From: Lentimicrobium sp.
GTDB lineage: Bacteria > Bacteroidota > Bacteroidia > Flavobacteriales > Flavobacteriaceae
NCBI GenBank assembly: GCA_022758945.1
Contig: JAEMQE010000016.1
Location: 1 to 10,786 of the forward strand
Length of the DNA: 10,786 nucleotides
Direction of reading: 5' to 3'
The notes under the pieces were generated by a model that did not search any database, was not told where the DNA came from, and worked only from the letters and a program-made list of their open reading frames with translations. Below, in pieces: positions 1-7,046 of the stretch. A program made the position numbers and the translations under genes. The stretch's first letter is position 1. Each line of letters starts with the position of its first letter.

Positions 1-43
1 GGTTTATCATCTTCTGTCTAGGGGTAAGTTTTCCTCCTGCCAT
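1..43 (-). CDS. gldM: GldM N-terminus, gliding/T9SS motor protein (partial)
   Basis: Only the first 14 codons lie in the window; the gene continues off the left edge. Read on the minus strand from the ATG at 43-41 they give MAGGKLTPRQKMIN, which I recognise as the characteristic cytoplasmic N-terminus of GldM just before its single transmembrane helix. GldM dimers span the inner membrane inside the GldL pentamer and extend into the periplasm, passing motor rotation to the GldK/GldN ring of the type IX secretion and gliding apparatus (family knowledge). The start is 47 bp downstream of the gldL stop, fitting the conserved gldKLMN order. There is no clear Shine-Dalgarno sequence, only an A-rich stretch before the ATG, as is usual in this phylum. 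Confidence 0.9.
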   Translation of the reverse strand, partial: MAGGKLTPRQKMIN

Positions 44-90
44 ATTTTCTAATAATTAGTTAATTGTTTTTTATATAAAGTATGAACTAA

Positions 91-738
91 TTATCCTTTA
101 TTATTCATTGCAGAAAGCATTCCTCCGTAAACATTGTTCAATGACGACAAGTTAGAAGTTAATGATTGCATTTGCTCTTTTAATTTTATATTATTTTCTA
201 CTACTTCTTCATTTATTTGAGCATTCCTTGAAGAACTTTGGATTTGTATTTTGTATAAGCTGTTTAAAGATTCCATTTGGGCTGCAGCCAAAGTTAACTC
301 TTCACTGTATTTTTTAGTAGAAGCAATAGAATCTGCGGTAGGCATAATACTTTTTGCAGCACCTTCAAAATTTTTGATACTATTTCCCAGACTCATCATT
401 AATTCTCCGTCAATCTTAGCATCTTTAAGCATTGCATCCAATTTTTTAGACAACATCCCTTCTGCATCTGAAGGAGTTTCTGTTTTAACTGATTTTTTTC
501 GAGCTTCACCTTTGGCAAGTTCAGGGTAAACCAATGTCCAATCTAATTCATCATCAACTGGTTCGAATGCTGAAAGAGCAAAAATTCCAGCTTCAACAAC
601 AAGACCTATAGTAAGCATTAAATTTCCGGTTATGAAACCAAACTCAAGGTGTGTTATTTTAAATAAAGCTCCAATAATTACTACCGCTGCTCCCATTCCG
701 TATGCGAAATTCATCTTTTGTTTACTTATTAATGCCAT
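91..738 (-). CDS. gldL: GldL, inner-membrane proton-channel subunit of the gliding/T9SS motor
   Basis: A complete 215-residue protein, normal length for GldL. Two transmembrane helices are visible, at about residues 12-28 (AYGMGAAVVIIGALFKI) and 35-58 (FITGNLMLTIGLVVEAGIFALSAF). The remainder, about 60-215, is a hydrophilic, presumably cytoplasmic domain rich in heptad-like Leu/Ile/Met, probably helical or coiled coil. In the known complex five GldL surround the two GldM helices and couple proton flow to rotation. The buried protonatable residue reported for this family, Glu49 in helix 2, is present at the same number here (in VVEAG), and Tyr13, Lys27, His30 and Glu59 are also in or beside the membrane, so the motor should be functional. 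The gene sits 44 bp downstream of gldK and 47 bp upstream of gldM, in one operon. The identification is firm from sequence and synteny. Confidence 0.95.
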   Translation of the reverse strand: MALISKQKMNFAYGMGAAVVIIGALFKITHLEFGFITGNLMLTIGLVVEAGIFALSAFEPVDDELDWTLVYPELAKGEARKKSVKTETPSDAEGMLSKKLDAMLKDAKIDGELMMSLGNSIKNFEGAAKSIMPTADSIASTKKYSEELTLAAAQMESLNSLYKIQIQSSSRNAQINEEVVENNIKLKEQMQSLTSNLSSLNNVYGGMLSAMNNKG

Positions 739-782
739 AATTTTTTGTGTTTTAGGTTAATTTAAATACTAGTTAGGTTAGT

Positions 783-2195
783 TTATTTTTTTTTCTTAAT
801 TTTTTCAGTTGCTTGAGTTCCCATATAATCTTGAACAGTTCTAAAGCCTATGAAACTTCTTGCAGAATCAGCATATTCATAATCGCGAGTACTTACTTGA
901 AGGAAATAAGCAACATCTTTCCAAGAACCTCCACGAACCACTTTACGTTTGTTTGAAGTATCTGTATTACTTGGATTCATTGATGATACATATTCGTATG
1001 CATTTGGATCATAAGCTGAATCAGTCCATTCAGAAACATTTCCTGCCATATTATAAAGATTATACCCGTTTGGTTCATAAGACTTAGCTTCTACAGTATA
1101 TAAAGACTGATCCGCCGCATAATCGCCCCTCATAGGTTTGAAATTTGCAAGAAAACAACCTCTATCATTTTTGGTATAAGGTCCACCCCAAGGATATGTA
1201 GCAGATTCCAATCCTCCTCTAGCAGAATATTCCCATTCTGCTTCTGTAGGCAATCTGAAATTATTGGTCTGATCGTGACCTTTCTTTTTAGATTTTATAT
1301 ACGCATTTTTATTCAGTGTTCTCCATGCACAAAATGCTCTTGCCTGATTCCAGTTCACGCCCACCACAGGGTAATCACCATAAGCTTGATGCCAAAAATA
1401 ATCATTGTGCATTGGTTCATTATAGGAATAGGAGAAATCCTTAATCCAAGTTGTTGTGTCAGGATATACTTTTACTTGTTCTGTTCTGATGAAATCTTTT
1501 CTCTTTCCAACTTTAGCCTTAGCTGCAGCCTGAATGTCCATCCAAGAATAACGGAATTTTAGTTTATTTACATCGATTGTTCTTAAACCATTGTAGGATT
1601 CATTTAATGGTAAATACATAGAATCCATAACTTCTGTATAATATTCGTCAGGATATAACTTTGTGTCTTTAATCAGTTTTACTTTATGATTCAATTTTCT
1701 ACCAGCATAAGGATCATCATCTGTACCAATACTATAATAGTTATCGTACATATATTTATCATAAGCAGTCATTTTTTCAGGATCTTGATCATTAAAAGCG
1801 AAATCACCAATACTCCCTGAATTTTTGCCTTTCCCTTTTGCTTTTCCATCACCAGGTTTAATTCCTGATTCGTCAGCAAGGATGGCTAATCGAACTCTCA
1901 TTGTGGAATCTTTTACCCATTCTACAAATTGACGGTATTCTCTATTAGTTATTTCCGTTTCGTCCATATAGAAAGACCGAACTGTAACAGTTTTTGTAGT
2001 TGCATCACCAACATTGGCCACATCTTCATCGGATTTTCCCATAATAAACGAACCTCCTGGAACCAAAGTCATTCCGTAAGGTTTTTCTGGATGCCATTTT
2101 GCACCTTTAACACCTACTAACTCTCCTTTGTCAGTTGTTTTACCACATCCAATTAGTAAGGTTAAAATTGCAGCAAACGCAATAAGCTTCTTCAT
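783..2195 (-). CDS. gldK: GldK, outer-membrane lipoprotein of the gliding/T9SS ring
   Basis: A 470-residue lipoprotein. It starts MKKLIAFAAILTLLIGCGK, a lipoprotein signal peptide with lipobox LIGC and lipidated Cys17. The body is an FGE-sulfatase (formylglycine-generating enzyme-like) fold: MTLVPGGSFIMG at 42-53, MDETEITNREYRQF at 77-90, FRLPTEAEWEYSARGG at 313-328, YNMAGNVSEW at 381-390, VVRGGSW at 419-425 and FIGFRTV at 448-454. A hydrophilic insert of about 170 residues (roughly 95-265) interrupts the fold, including a Gly/Lys-rich stretch near 115-127. Besides Cys17 the only cysteines are 289 and 347; the C-terminal cysteine pair used by true FGE enzymes is missing, so the fold is structural. 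GldK/PorK forms periplasmic rings with GldN/PorN on the inner face of the outer membrane, needed for type IX secretion and gliding. First gene of the gldKLMN operon, preceded by a 270-bp gap. Confidence 0.96.
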   Translation of the reverse strand: MKKLIAFAAILTLLIGCGKTTDKGELVGVKGAKWHPEKPYGMTLVPGGSFIMGKSDEDVANVGDATTKTVTVRSFYMDETEITNREYRQFVEWVKDSTMRVRLAILADESGIKPGDGKAKGKGKNSGSIGDFAFNDQDPEKMTAYDKYMYDNYYSIGTDDDPYAGRKLNHKVKLIKDTKLYPDEYYTEVMDSMYLPLNESYNGLRTIDVNKLKFRYSWMDIQAAAKAKVGKRKDFIRTEQVKVYPDTTTWIKDFSYSYNEPMHNDYFWHQAYGDYPVVGVNWNQARAFCAWRTLNKNAYIKSKKKGHDQTNNFRLPTEAEWEYSARGGLESATYPWGGPYTKNDRGCFLANFKPMRGDYAADQSLYTVEAKSYEPNGYNLYNMAGNVSEWTDSAYDPNAYEYVSSMNPSNTDTSNKRKVVRGGSWKDVAYFLQVSTRDYEYADSARSFIGFRTVQDYMGTQATEKIKKKK

Positions 2196-2232
2196 ATTAA
2201 TTAGGGTTATATATTCATTATTATTAAGTCCG

Positions 2233-2263
2233 TAAACCTATTTATTATTATTTAATAAAACAA
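2233..2263 (-). promoter_or_regulatory. Candidate promoter for gldKLMN (proximal)
   Basis: On the minus strand a TTG (2263-2261) is followed after 20 bp by TAGGTTTA (2240-2233), seven of eight positions of the TAnnTTTG -7 box used by the primary sigma factor of Bacteroidota. The spacing is acceptable for the TTG/-7 pair. It would give a leader of roughly 30 nt before the gldK ATG at 2195. In such AT-rich DNA near matches arise by chance, so this is a proposal only. Confidence 0.35.
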
Positions 2264-2292
2264 TTATTTAGAGTACTATTTATTCCATAGTC

Positions 2293-2300
2293 CAAAACTA
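2293..2300 (-). promoter_or_regulatory. Candidate -7 box for gldKLMN (distal)
   Basis: The minus strand reads TAGTTTTG, an exact match to TAnnTTTG, about 98 bp upstream of the gldK start. No TTG is present at the expected -33 distance, so this is either a promoter with a poor upstream element or a chance match. It lies between the 2327-2360 inverted repeat and the more proximal candidate promoter. Confidence 0.25.
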
Positions 2301-2326
2301 AAATTAAAAACGTTAAGAAAAAAATA

Positions 2327-2360
2327 TTTTATCGATTAAATGCTAAAAACATCGATAAAA
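2327..2360. repeat. 10-bp perfect inverted repeat upstream of gldK (operator or terminator)
   Basis: TTTTATCGAT (2327-2336) and ATCGATAAAA (2351-2360) are perfect inverted copies separated by 14 bp; each arm holds the palindrome ATCGAT. Read on the minus strand, the stem-loop is followed directly by TATTTTTTTC (2326-2317), so it could be a weak intrinsic terminator for the topA/arginase-like transcript, whose last stop codon is about 105 bp upstream. The stem has only two G-C pairs, which is weak for a terminator. Alternatively it is a two-site operator located just upstream of the distal gldK -7 box. The sequence does not decide between these. Confidence 0.45.
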
Positions 2361-2404
2361 AGCTTAAAATCATATTATGTAGTAAGTTTTACCTTATGAA
2401 ATAC

Positions 2405-2416
2405 AATAACGTTATT
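2405..2416. repeat. 12-bp perfect palindrome AATAACGTTATT
   Basis: A perfect 12-bp palindrome lying in the gap between the arginase-like gene and gldK, 50 bp beyond the end of the arginase-like gene. It might be a protein-binding site; in AT-rich DNA it may also be coincidental. Confidence 0.2.
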
Positions 2417-2465
2417 TGCCTTATCAAAAGTTTTAATACTAATTTATATGTTGTTTAACGATAAA

Positions 2466-3614
2466 TTATACTATGTTTTTACGTTGAGCCTTCCACCATC
2501 TTTCAGGAATTTCCTGATTGCAAGCCCCCAAATACTCGTCATAAGAGCAAGGTAATAACGTGCTTTTCTTTAACTTATTATTGCCCGAAGAAATAAAAGG
2601 TATTTCTATCCACCACCTATCCGTTTTATTGCTTTTATAGAATATTAGTTCTTCTTCCAAAGGTATGATATATTTTATATAATTCTCTTTACTTCCAAAA
2701 GGATATTCATTAGAACGATAATGATAGCCTTCTATAAAATACCAAATAATTTGAGCAATCAGAACTGATTCCTGCTTGGAACTATTATGATTAAAAACTC
2801 CAAAAAGCGAAACTTTATCACTGATTCCAGCATATCTTGACAAGGCACAAGTCTCTTTTCCGTTAAACCCATTCGGTGTAAAAAAAGTAAAATTTCCTGA
2901 ATCCGACGATTTTATTGAAGTCAAGTCAACACTCACAATATCTGCATCTCTAAAAACAGGTTCTGCAAGGGCTAGGTTGTTAGAAATATCTCCCAATCGA
3001 TACCCATCAAAGAATAATTTATCAATCAAATCAATTTCTTCCTGCGAATTATAATAAGTTTGATATCCAATATTACTGAAGTTAAAAAGATTATTAGGTT
3101 CTTCAATAATTATTTTGGTCAAATATGAGGAAGCCGAAACGGCTTCGCTTTCTTTTCCAAAATCAAATTTATTATCAATTGAAACCAAATTTACCATTTG
3201 CTCCAAGTCATCATAAGCTCTGTAAAGCGCATAAGTCAAGTCTTGCGAACCGCCAATAATAATTGGAATAATTTTCTTTTTTATTAAACTTGCAACTACT
3301 TTTCTTATTGCAAAAAAGGTGTCATCACTAGAATTTCCAGCAAGAATATCACCCAAATCACCAATTGAAGTATTCCAATTTCCTGGAAATAATCCATACA
3401 ATTCTTTTCGAATGTGTGACAAATCTACCTCCTCATCCTGATTTTTATTTCCACGATTTTCTAAAACGCCAATAATAGCAATTTTAATTTTATTCAAATC
3501 AGGAAAATCTTTATCCGTATGAAACACTACTTTACTTCCCAATTGCTGAGAAGAAACCTCCTTAATAAACTGAAGGATTTCATTATCTAAAGGTTTTAGA
3601 AAATCAAACTCCAT
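2466..3614 (-). CDS. Arginase/ureohydrolase-fold protein with degenerate metal site, probable pseudoenzyme
   Basis: A 382-residue protein of the arginase/agmatinase/formimidoylglutamase superfamily, recognised from the order of degenerate signature motifs. The GGDH motif appears as GGSQ (121-124, His to Gln124). The DAHxD motif appears as D147-N-K-F-D151, so the central His is Lys149. The SxDxD motif appears as SVDLT (228-232), so the second Asp is Thr232. The late motif with the guanidine-binding Glu (V-E-x-N-P) aligns best with VFNHN, giving Phe274. Thus three of six Mn2+ ligands are lost, and hydrolysis of arginine, agmatine or formimidoylglutamate is unlikely. The C-terminal ~80 residues carry two Trp-Trp pairs (near 334 and 373) and look like an extension. 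No signal peptide or membrane segment, so cytoplasmic. The ATG lies 3 bp after the topA stop, implying co-transcription and translational coupling; gldK follows after 270 bp. Automatic pipelines would call it formimidoylglutamase; its actual role is unknown. Confidence 0.8.
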   Translation of the reverse strand: MEFDFLKPLDNEILQFIKEVSSQQLGSKVVFHTDKDFPDLNKIKIAIIGVLENRGNKNQDEEVDLSHIRKELYGLFPGNWNTSIGDLGDILAGNSSDDTFFAIRKVVASLIKKKIIPIIIGGSQDLTYALYRAYDDLEQMVNLVSIDNKFDFGKESEAVSASSYLTKIIIEEPNNLFNFSNIGYQTYYNSQEEIDLIDKLFFDGYRLGDISNNLALAEPVFRDADIVSVDLTSIKSSDSGNFTFFTPNGFNGKETCALSRYAGISDKVSLFGVFNHNSSKQESVLIAQIIWYFIEGYHYRSNEYPFGSKENYIKYIIPLEEELIFYKSNKTDRWWIEIPFISSGNNKLKKSTLLPCSYDEYLGACNQEIPERWWKAQRKNIV

Positions 3615-3617
3615 ATC

Positions 3618-6152
3618 TTATTTCTTTTTTGCGGCTGGTTTTTTGGCAACAACTTTCTTTGCTGCAGGTTTTTTAGCAGCCGTAGTTTTCTTAGCAGCAA
3701 CTTTTTTGGCTGGAGTTTTCTTAGCAATCATTTCTTGAACTTCGGCTAAAGTCAATTTTGAAGCATCAACATCTTTACTCAATTCAATTTTGATTTTTCC
3801 TTTGGTAATAACTGATCTTCCCCAACGGGCTTTTTCAACCAAAATCCCTTCTTCCTTCCAATTATGCAAAACCTTATCAATATTTTTCTGCAATTTATCT
3901 TCAATCAATTCTTCAATATCAGATTGTGAAAGATTATCGAAATTATATTTCTTACTTACATTAATAAAAATTCCATCCCATTTAATAAAAGGCCCAAAAC
4001 GTCCTGTTCCTTTTTGAACTCCTTCCCCTTTATAGGTTGCGATTGGCGCATCGGCTTTCGCTTTATCATCAATCAATTCTTTAGCTCTTTCTATGGTTAC
4101 ATCCAGTGGATTTTCGCCTTTTGGCAAGGAAACAAAAGCGCTTCCGTGACGAACATAAGGACCAAAACGACCGTTGCTTACCTCAACTTCTTCTCCTTTA
4201 TAAGTTCCTAGATTTTTTGGCAACAAAAACAAATCCAAAACCTCTTCTAGCGTGATGTTGCCAATATTTTGCTCATTCATCAAACTAGCAAATTTTTTGT
4301 CTTCGTCATCTGCTTCGCCAATTTGTGCCATTGGCCCAAATTTTCCTAAACGAACCGAAACTTGTTTTCCTGTTTTAGGGTCTTTTCCTAGGATTCTCTC
4401 ACCACTTTCTCTGTCTGCATTGGCTTCTACGTCTTTTACATTCGGATGGAACTTGTCGTAGAATTCCTGCATCATTTTTGTCCAATTGACGTTTCCTTCG
4501 GCGATTTCATCAAAATCTTGTTCCACTTTGGCAGTGAAATTATAATCCAAAATGTTTTCGAAATTTTTGACTAAGAAATCCGTAACTATTGTTCCAATAT
4601 CTGTAGGAACTAATTTTCCTTTATCCGAACCAGTGTTTTCTTTGAGTAATTTCTCACCTACTTTTCCTGATTGTAAAGTAAGTTGAGTATAATTGCGTTC
4701 CTGACCTTCCAGATTCCCTTTCTCAACATAATTTCTGTTGATAATTGTCGAAATCGTTGGCGCATAAGTTGATGGACGACCAATTCCCAATTCCTCTAAT
4801 TTTTTTACCAAAGAAGCTTCGGTGTATCTTGCTGCCGGACGCGAATATCTCTCAGTCGCCGTAATATAATTATTTTGCAGTTTTTCGTTGACTTTCATCG
4901 CAGGAAGCATTCCTTCTTGCTCTTCATCATCGTCATCACTTCCTTCCAAATATACTTTCAAGAAACCTTCAAAAAGCAATACTTCACCCGAAGCAGTGAA
5001 TATTTCACCGTGATTGTTGGCAGCAATTTTAACGTTAGTTCTTTCCAACTCAGCATCACTCATTTGCGAAGCCAAGGTTCTTTTCCAAATCAAATCATAC
5101 AAACGCGCTTGATCTCTATCAATGTTTACAGTGTGTCGCGACATATCCGTTGGACGAATTGCTTCGTGGGCTTCTTGTGCTCCTTTGCTTTTATTGACAA
5201 AAGTTCTTGGTTTAGAAAATTCCTTTCCGTAGGATTTGATGATTTCGGCTTGAGCTGCATCCATTGCGTCTTTCGACAAATTCACACTGTCGGTTCTCAT
5301 ATAAGTGATGAGTCCAGCCTCGTATAAACGTTGTGCGAGTTGCATTGTAATTCCAACAGGCAAATACAATTTCCTCGCGGCTTCTTGTTGTAAAGTAGAA
5401 GTTGTGAAAGGTGCTGTTGGTGATTTTTTGGTTGGTTTTGTTTCTAAATCCGAAACTTTATAGGTAGAACCAATATTCTTTTTCAAGAAATCTTCGGCTT
5501 CTTTTTTAGTATTAAAATTCTTTGGCAGTTTAGCCTTGAATGATTTTCCGGATTCGTTCGTAAATTCGGCAACAATCGAATAGCTGGCAACCGCATTGAA
5601 GTTTTGGATTTCTCTTTCTCGTTCCACAATCAAACGAACTGACACTGATTGTACTCGTCCGGCAGAAAGGCCTCCTTTTATTTTTCTCCATAAAACTGGA
5701 GATAATTCATAACCTACCAAACGGTCTAAAACTCTACGGGCTTGTTGTGCATTGACTAAATTATAATCTATTTCGCGTGGATTTTCAATCGCTTTTAGAA
5801 TCGCAGATTTCGTGATTTCATGAAAGACGATTCGCTTGGTTTTCTTTTTGTCCAACTTTAATTCTTCAGACAAATGCCAGGAAATAGCTTCTCCCTCGCG
5901 ATCCTCATCACTTGCTAACCAAACCATATCAGCATTTTTAGCTAGTGTTTTCAATTTGCTTACCAATGCTTTTTTATCGGACGAAACTTCGTATTTTGGT
6001 TTGAACCCATTTTCTACATCTACACCAATTTCTTTAGAAGGCAAGTCGGCAATATGTCCATAACTTGACTCTACTTGATAATCGCTTCCTAGAAATTTCT
6101 CGATTGTTTTTGCCTTTGCAGGGGACTCAACGATAACTAAATTCTTTGCCAT
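3618..6152 (-). CDS. topA: DNA topoisomerase I (type IA)
   Basis: An 844-residue type IA topoisomerase that relaxes negative supercoils through a transient 5'-phosphotyrosine bond. The Toprim domain opens with KNLVIVESPAKAKTIEKFLG (Glu9, same number as in E. coli) and has the acidic DEDREGE motif (Asp82, Asp84, Glu86). GGLSAGRVQS follows, then the catalytic Tyr284 in LITYMRTDS. After about residue 580 come repeated C-terminal DNA-binding modules with the pattern GRFGP/GKFGP (three copies), not zinc fingers: I see no cysteine anywhere in the protein. It ends in a ~35-residue Lys/Ala-rich tail (AAKK repeats). I choose the ATG at 6152. The frame extends upstream to a TTG at 6173, adding seven residues, but that TTG falls inside a -7-like box and the ATG start matches the family N-terminus. 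It is followed 3 bp later by the arginase-like gene. Confidence 0.97.
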   Translation of the reverse strand: MAKNLVIVESPAKAKTIEKFLGSDYQVESSYGHIADLPSKEIGVDVENGFKPKYEVSSDKKALVSKLKTLAKNADMVWLASDEDREGEAISWHLSEELKLDKKKTKRIVFHEITKSAILKAIENPREIDYNLVNAQQARRVLDRLVGYELSPVLWRKIKGGLSAGRVQSVSVRLIVEREREIQNFNAVASYSIVAEFTNESGKSFKAKLPKNFNTKKEAEDFLKKNIGSTYKVSDLETKPTKKSPTAPFTTSTLQQEAARKLYLPVGITMQLAQRLYEAGLITYMRTDSVNLSKDAMDAAQAEIIKSYGKEFSKPRTFVNKSKGAQEAHEAIRPTDMSRHTVNIDRDQARLYDLIWKRTLASQMSDAELERTNVKIAANNHGEIFTASGEVLLFEGFLKVYLEGSDDDDEEQEGMLPAMKVNEKLQNNYITATERYSRPAARYTEASLVKKLEELGIGRPSTYAPTISTIINRNYVEKGNLEGQERNYTQLTLQSGKVGEKLLKENTGSDKGKLVPTDIGTIVTDFLVKNFENILDYNFTAKVEQDFDEIAEGNVNWTKMMQEFYDKFHPNVKDVEANADRESGERILGKDPKTGKQVSVRLGKFGPMAQIGEADDEDKKFASLMNEQNIGNITLEEVLDLFLLPKNLGTYKGEEVEVSNGRFGPYVRHGSAFVSLPKGENPLDVTIERAKELIDDKAKADAPIATYKGEGVQKGTGRFGPFIKWDGIFINVSKKYNFDNLSQSDIEELIEDKLQKNIDKVLHNWKEEGILVEKARWGRSVITKGKIKIELSKDVDASKLTLAEVQEMIAKKTPAKKVAAKKTTAAKKPAAKKVVAKKPAAKKK

Positions 6153-6170
6153 TGCTTTGTTTTTCTCGGA

Positions 6171-6178
6171 CAAAAGTA
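6171..6178 (-). promoter_or_regulatory. Candidate -7 box of topA (proximal)
   Basis: The minus strand reads TACTTTTG, an exact TAnnTTTG match, 18 bp upstream of the chosen topA ATG, giving a leader of roughly a dozen nucleotides. No TTG is seen at the usual -33 distance. If real, it excludes translation from the in-frame TTG at 6173, which is part of the box itself. Confidence 0.35.
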
Positions 6179-6288
6179 GAAGAATTTTTTAAATATTGCG
6201 CTTTTGGGAATTTTAAAAGTGATTTTTATTATTGGGAAGTAAAATAATGTCAGTGCTAATTGCTCAAATTATTATTGATTTTCCAATT

Positions 6289-6315
6289 CAAATTTATTGT
6301 AGTTTGCCACAATAA
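6289..6315 (-). promoter_or_regulatory. Second candidate topA -7 box overlapped by a small inverted repeat
   Basis: The minus strand has TAAATTTG (6296-6289), an exact TAnnTTTG match, about 135 bp upstream of the topA ATG. A TTG is present further upstream at 6312-6310, but only 13 bp away, shorter than usual. A perfect 7-bp inverted repeat, TTATTGT (6294-6300) and ACAATAA (6309-6315) with an 8-nt loop, overlaps it. That repeat also lies 30 bp downstream of the response-regulator stop and could be a weak hairpin at the end of that transcript, although no strong U-tract follows it. Confidence 0.25.
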
Positions 6316-6344
6316 TTAAAGGGTATATATTAAGGACAAGACCG

Positions 6345-7046
6345 TTATTCTAAAATTCTGCTCTTTACATCTTTGCTATAATTTCGTCCAATTGGGATGG
6401 TATAGGAAAGTATTTGGATTCTATTTCCTTCGATAAATTTCACTTTATCAATTGCAATGGTGTATGATTTATGAATTCGGATAAACTGATCTGAGGGTAA
6501 TTCTTCGGACAAAGAAGTCATGGATTTATGGGTAATGTAGGTTTTATCGATGGTGACAACTTTTATATATTCCTTCATTCCTTCGATAAAAAGGATTTCG
6601 TCAATATTAATTTTCACCATTTTTTTATCCACTTTGATAAAAATGTGGGAATCAACCCGAACCGGTTCCATTTTGAGGTTATTTTTTAAACTGAATTCAG
6701 TCGTAATTTTATTGATGCATTTTATAAATCGAGGTAATGGAATGGGTTTTACTAAATAATCCAAAACTTCGAGATCATAACTTTCGGCGGCAAATTCTCT
6801 AAAAGCTGTAGTAATAATCACTTTAGGCTTATTTTCCATCAAACTAATTAACTCAAAACCCGTCATCATTGGCATATTTATGTCTAAAAATACCGTGTCA
6901 ACACTATTGTTGTTGATGAAATCCAATGCTTCTAATGAATTATTAAACGTGCCAATAACATCAAAATCAGGAAAATTGGCAAAATAATTTTGCAAGACTT
7001 TTATAGCCAAAGGCTCATCGTCAACCAAAACACATTTAATCTTCAT
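6345..7046 (-). CDS. LytTR-family response regulator
   Basis: A 233-residue two-component response regulator. The receiver domain (1 to about 120) has the acidic pair Asp9-Asp10, phosphoacceptor Asp55 in VFLDINMPM, Thr79/Thr80 in VIITTAF, and Lys100 in DYLVKP. The C-terminal part (about 133-231) is a LytTR DNA-binding domain, with the typical pattern ILFIEGMKEYIKV, then SLSEELPSDQFIRIHKSYTI and IPIGRNY. LytTR proteins bind paired short direct repeats and usually activate transcription. The start codon overlaps the last codons of the upstream sensor-kinase gene by 11 bp, so the two are co-expressed cognate partners. Target genes are unknown; the divergent SusC-type gene is the nearest candidate, and two AACGTTT sites lie in front of it. 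Length and motifs are complete. Confidence 0.93.
   Translation of the reverse strand: MKIKCVLVDDEPLAIKVLQNYFANFPDFDVIGTFNNSLEALDFINNNSVDTVFLDINMPMMTGFELISLMENKPKVIITTAFREFAAESYDLEVLDYLVKPIPLPRFIKCINKITTEFSLKNNLKMEPVRVDSHIFIKVDKKMVKINIDEILFIEGMKEYIKVVTIDKTYITHKSMTSLSEELPSDQFIRIHKSYTIAIDKVKFIEGNRIQILSYTIPIGRNYSKDVKSRILE

Noticed and set aside
4875..5327. A 150-codon plus-strand open frame inside topA
   Set aside because: It is antisense to the strongly conserved topA core, including the catalytic Tyr region, and its translation shows no family motif. It is a shadow of topA codon bias.
6201..6219. CTTTT/AAAAG inverted repeat between the response regulator and topA as a terminator
   Set aside because: A 5-bp stem with a single G-C pair and no clear U-tract is too weak, and such pairs are expected by chance in this base composition.
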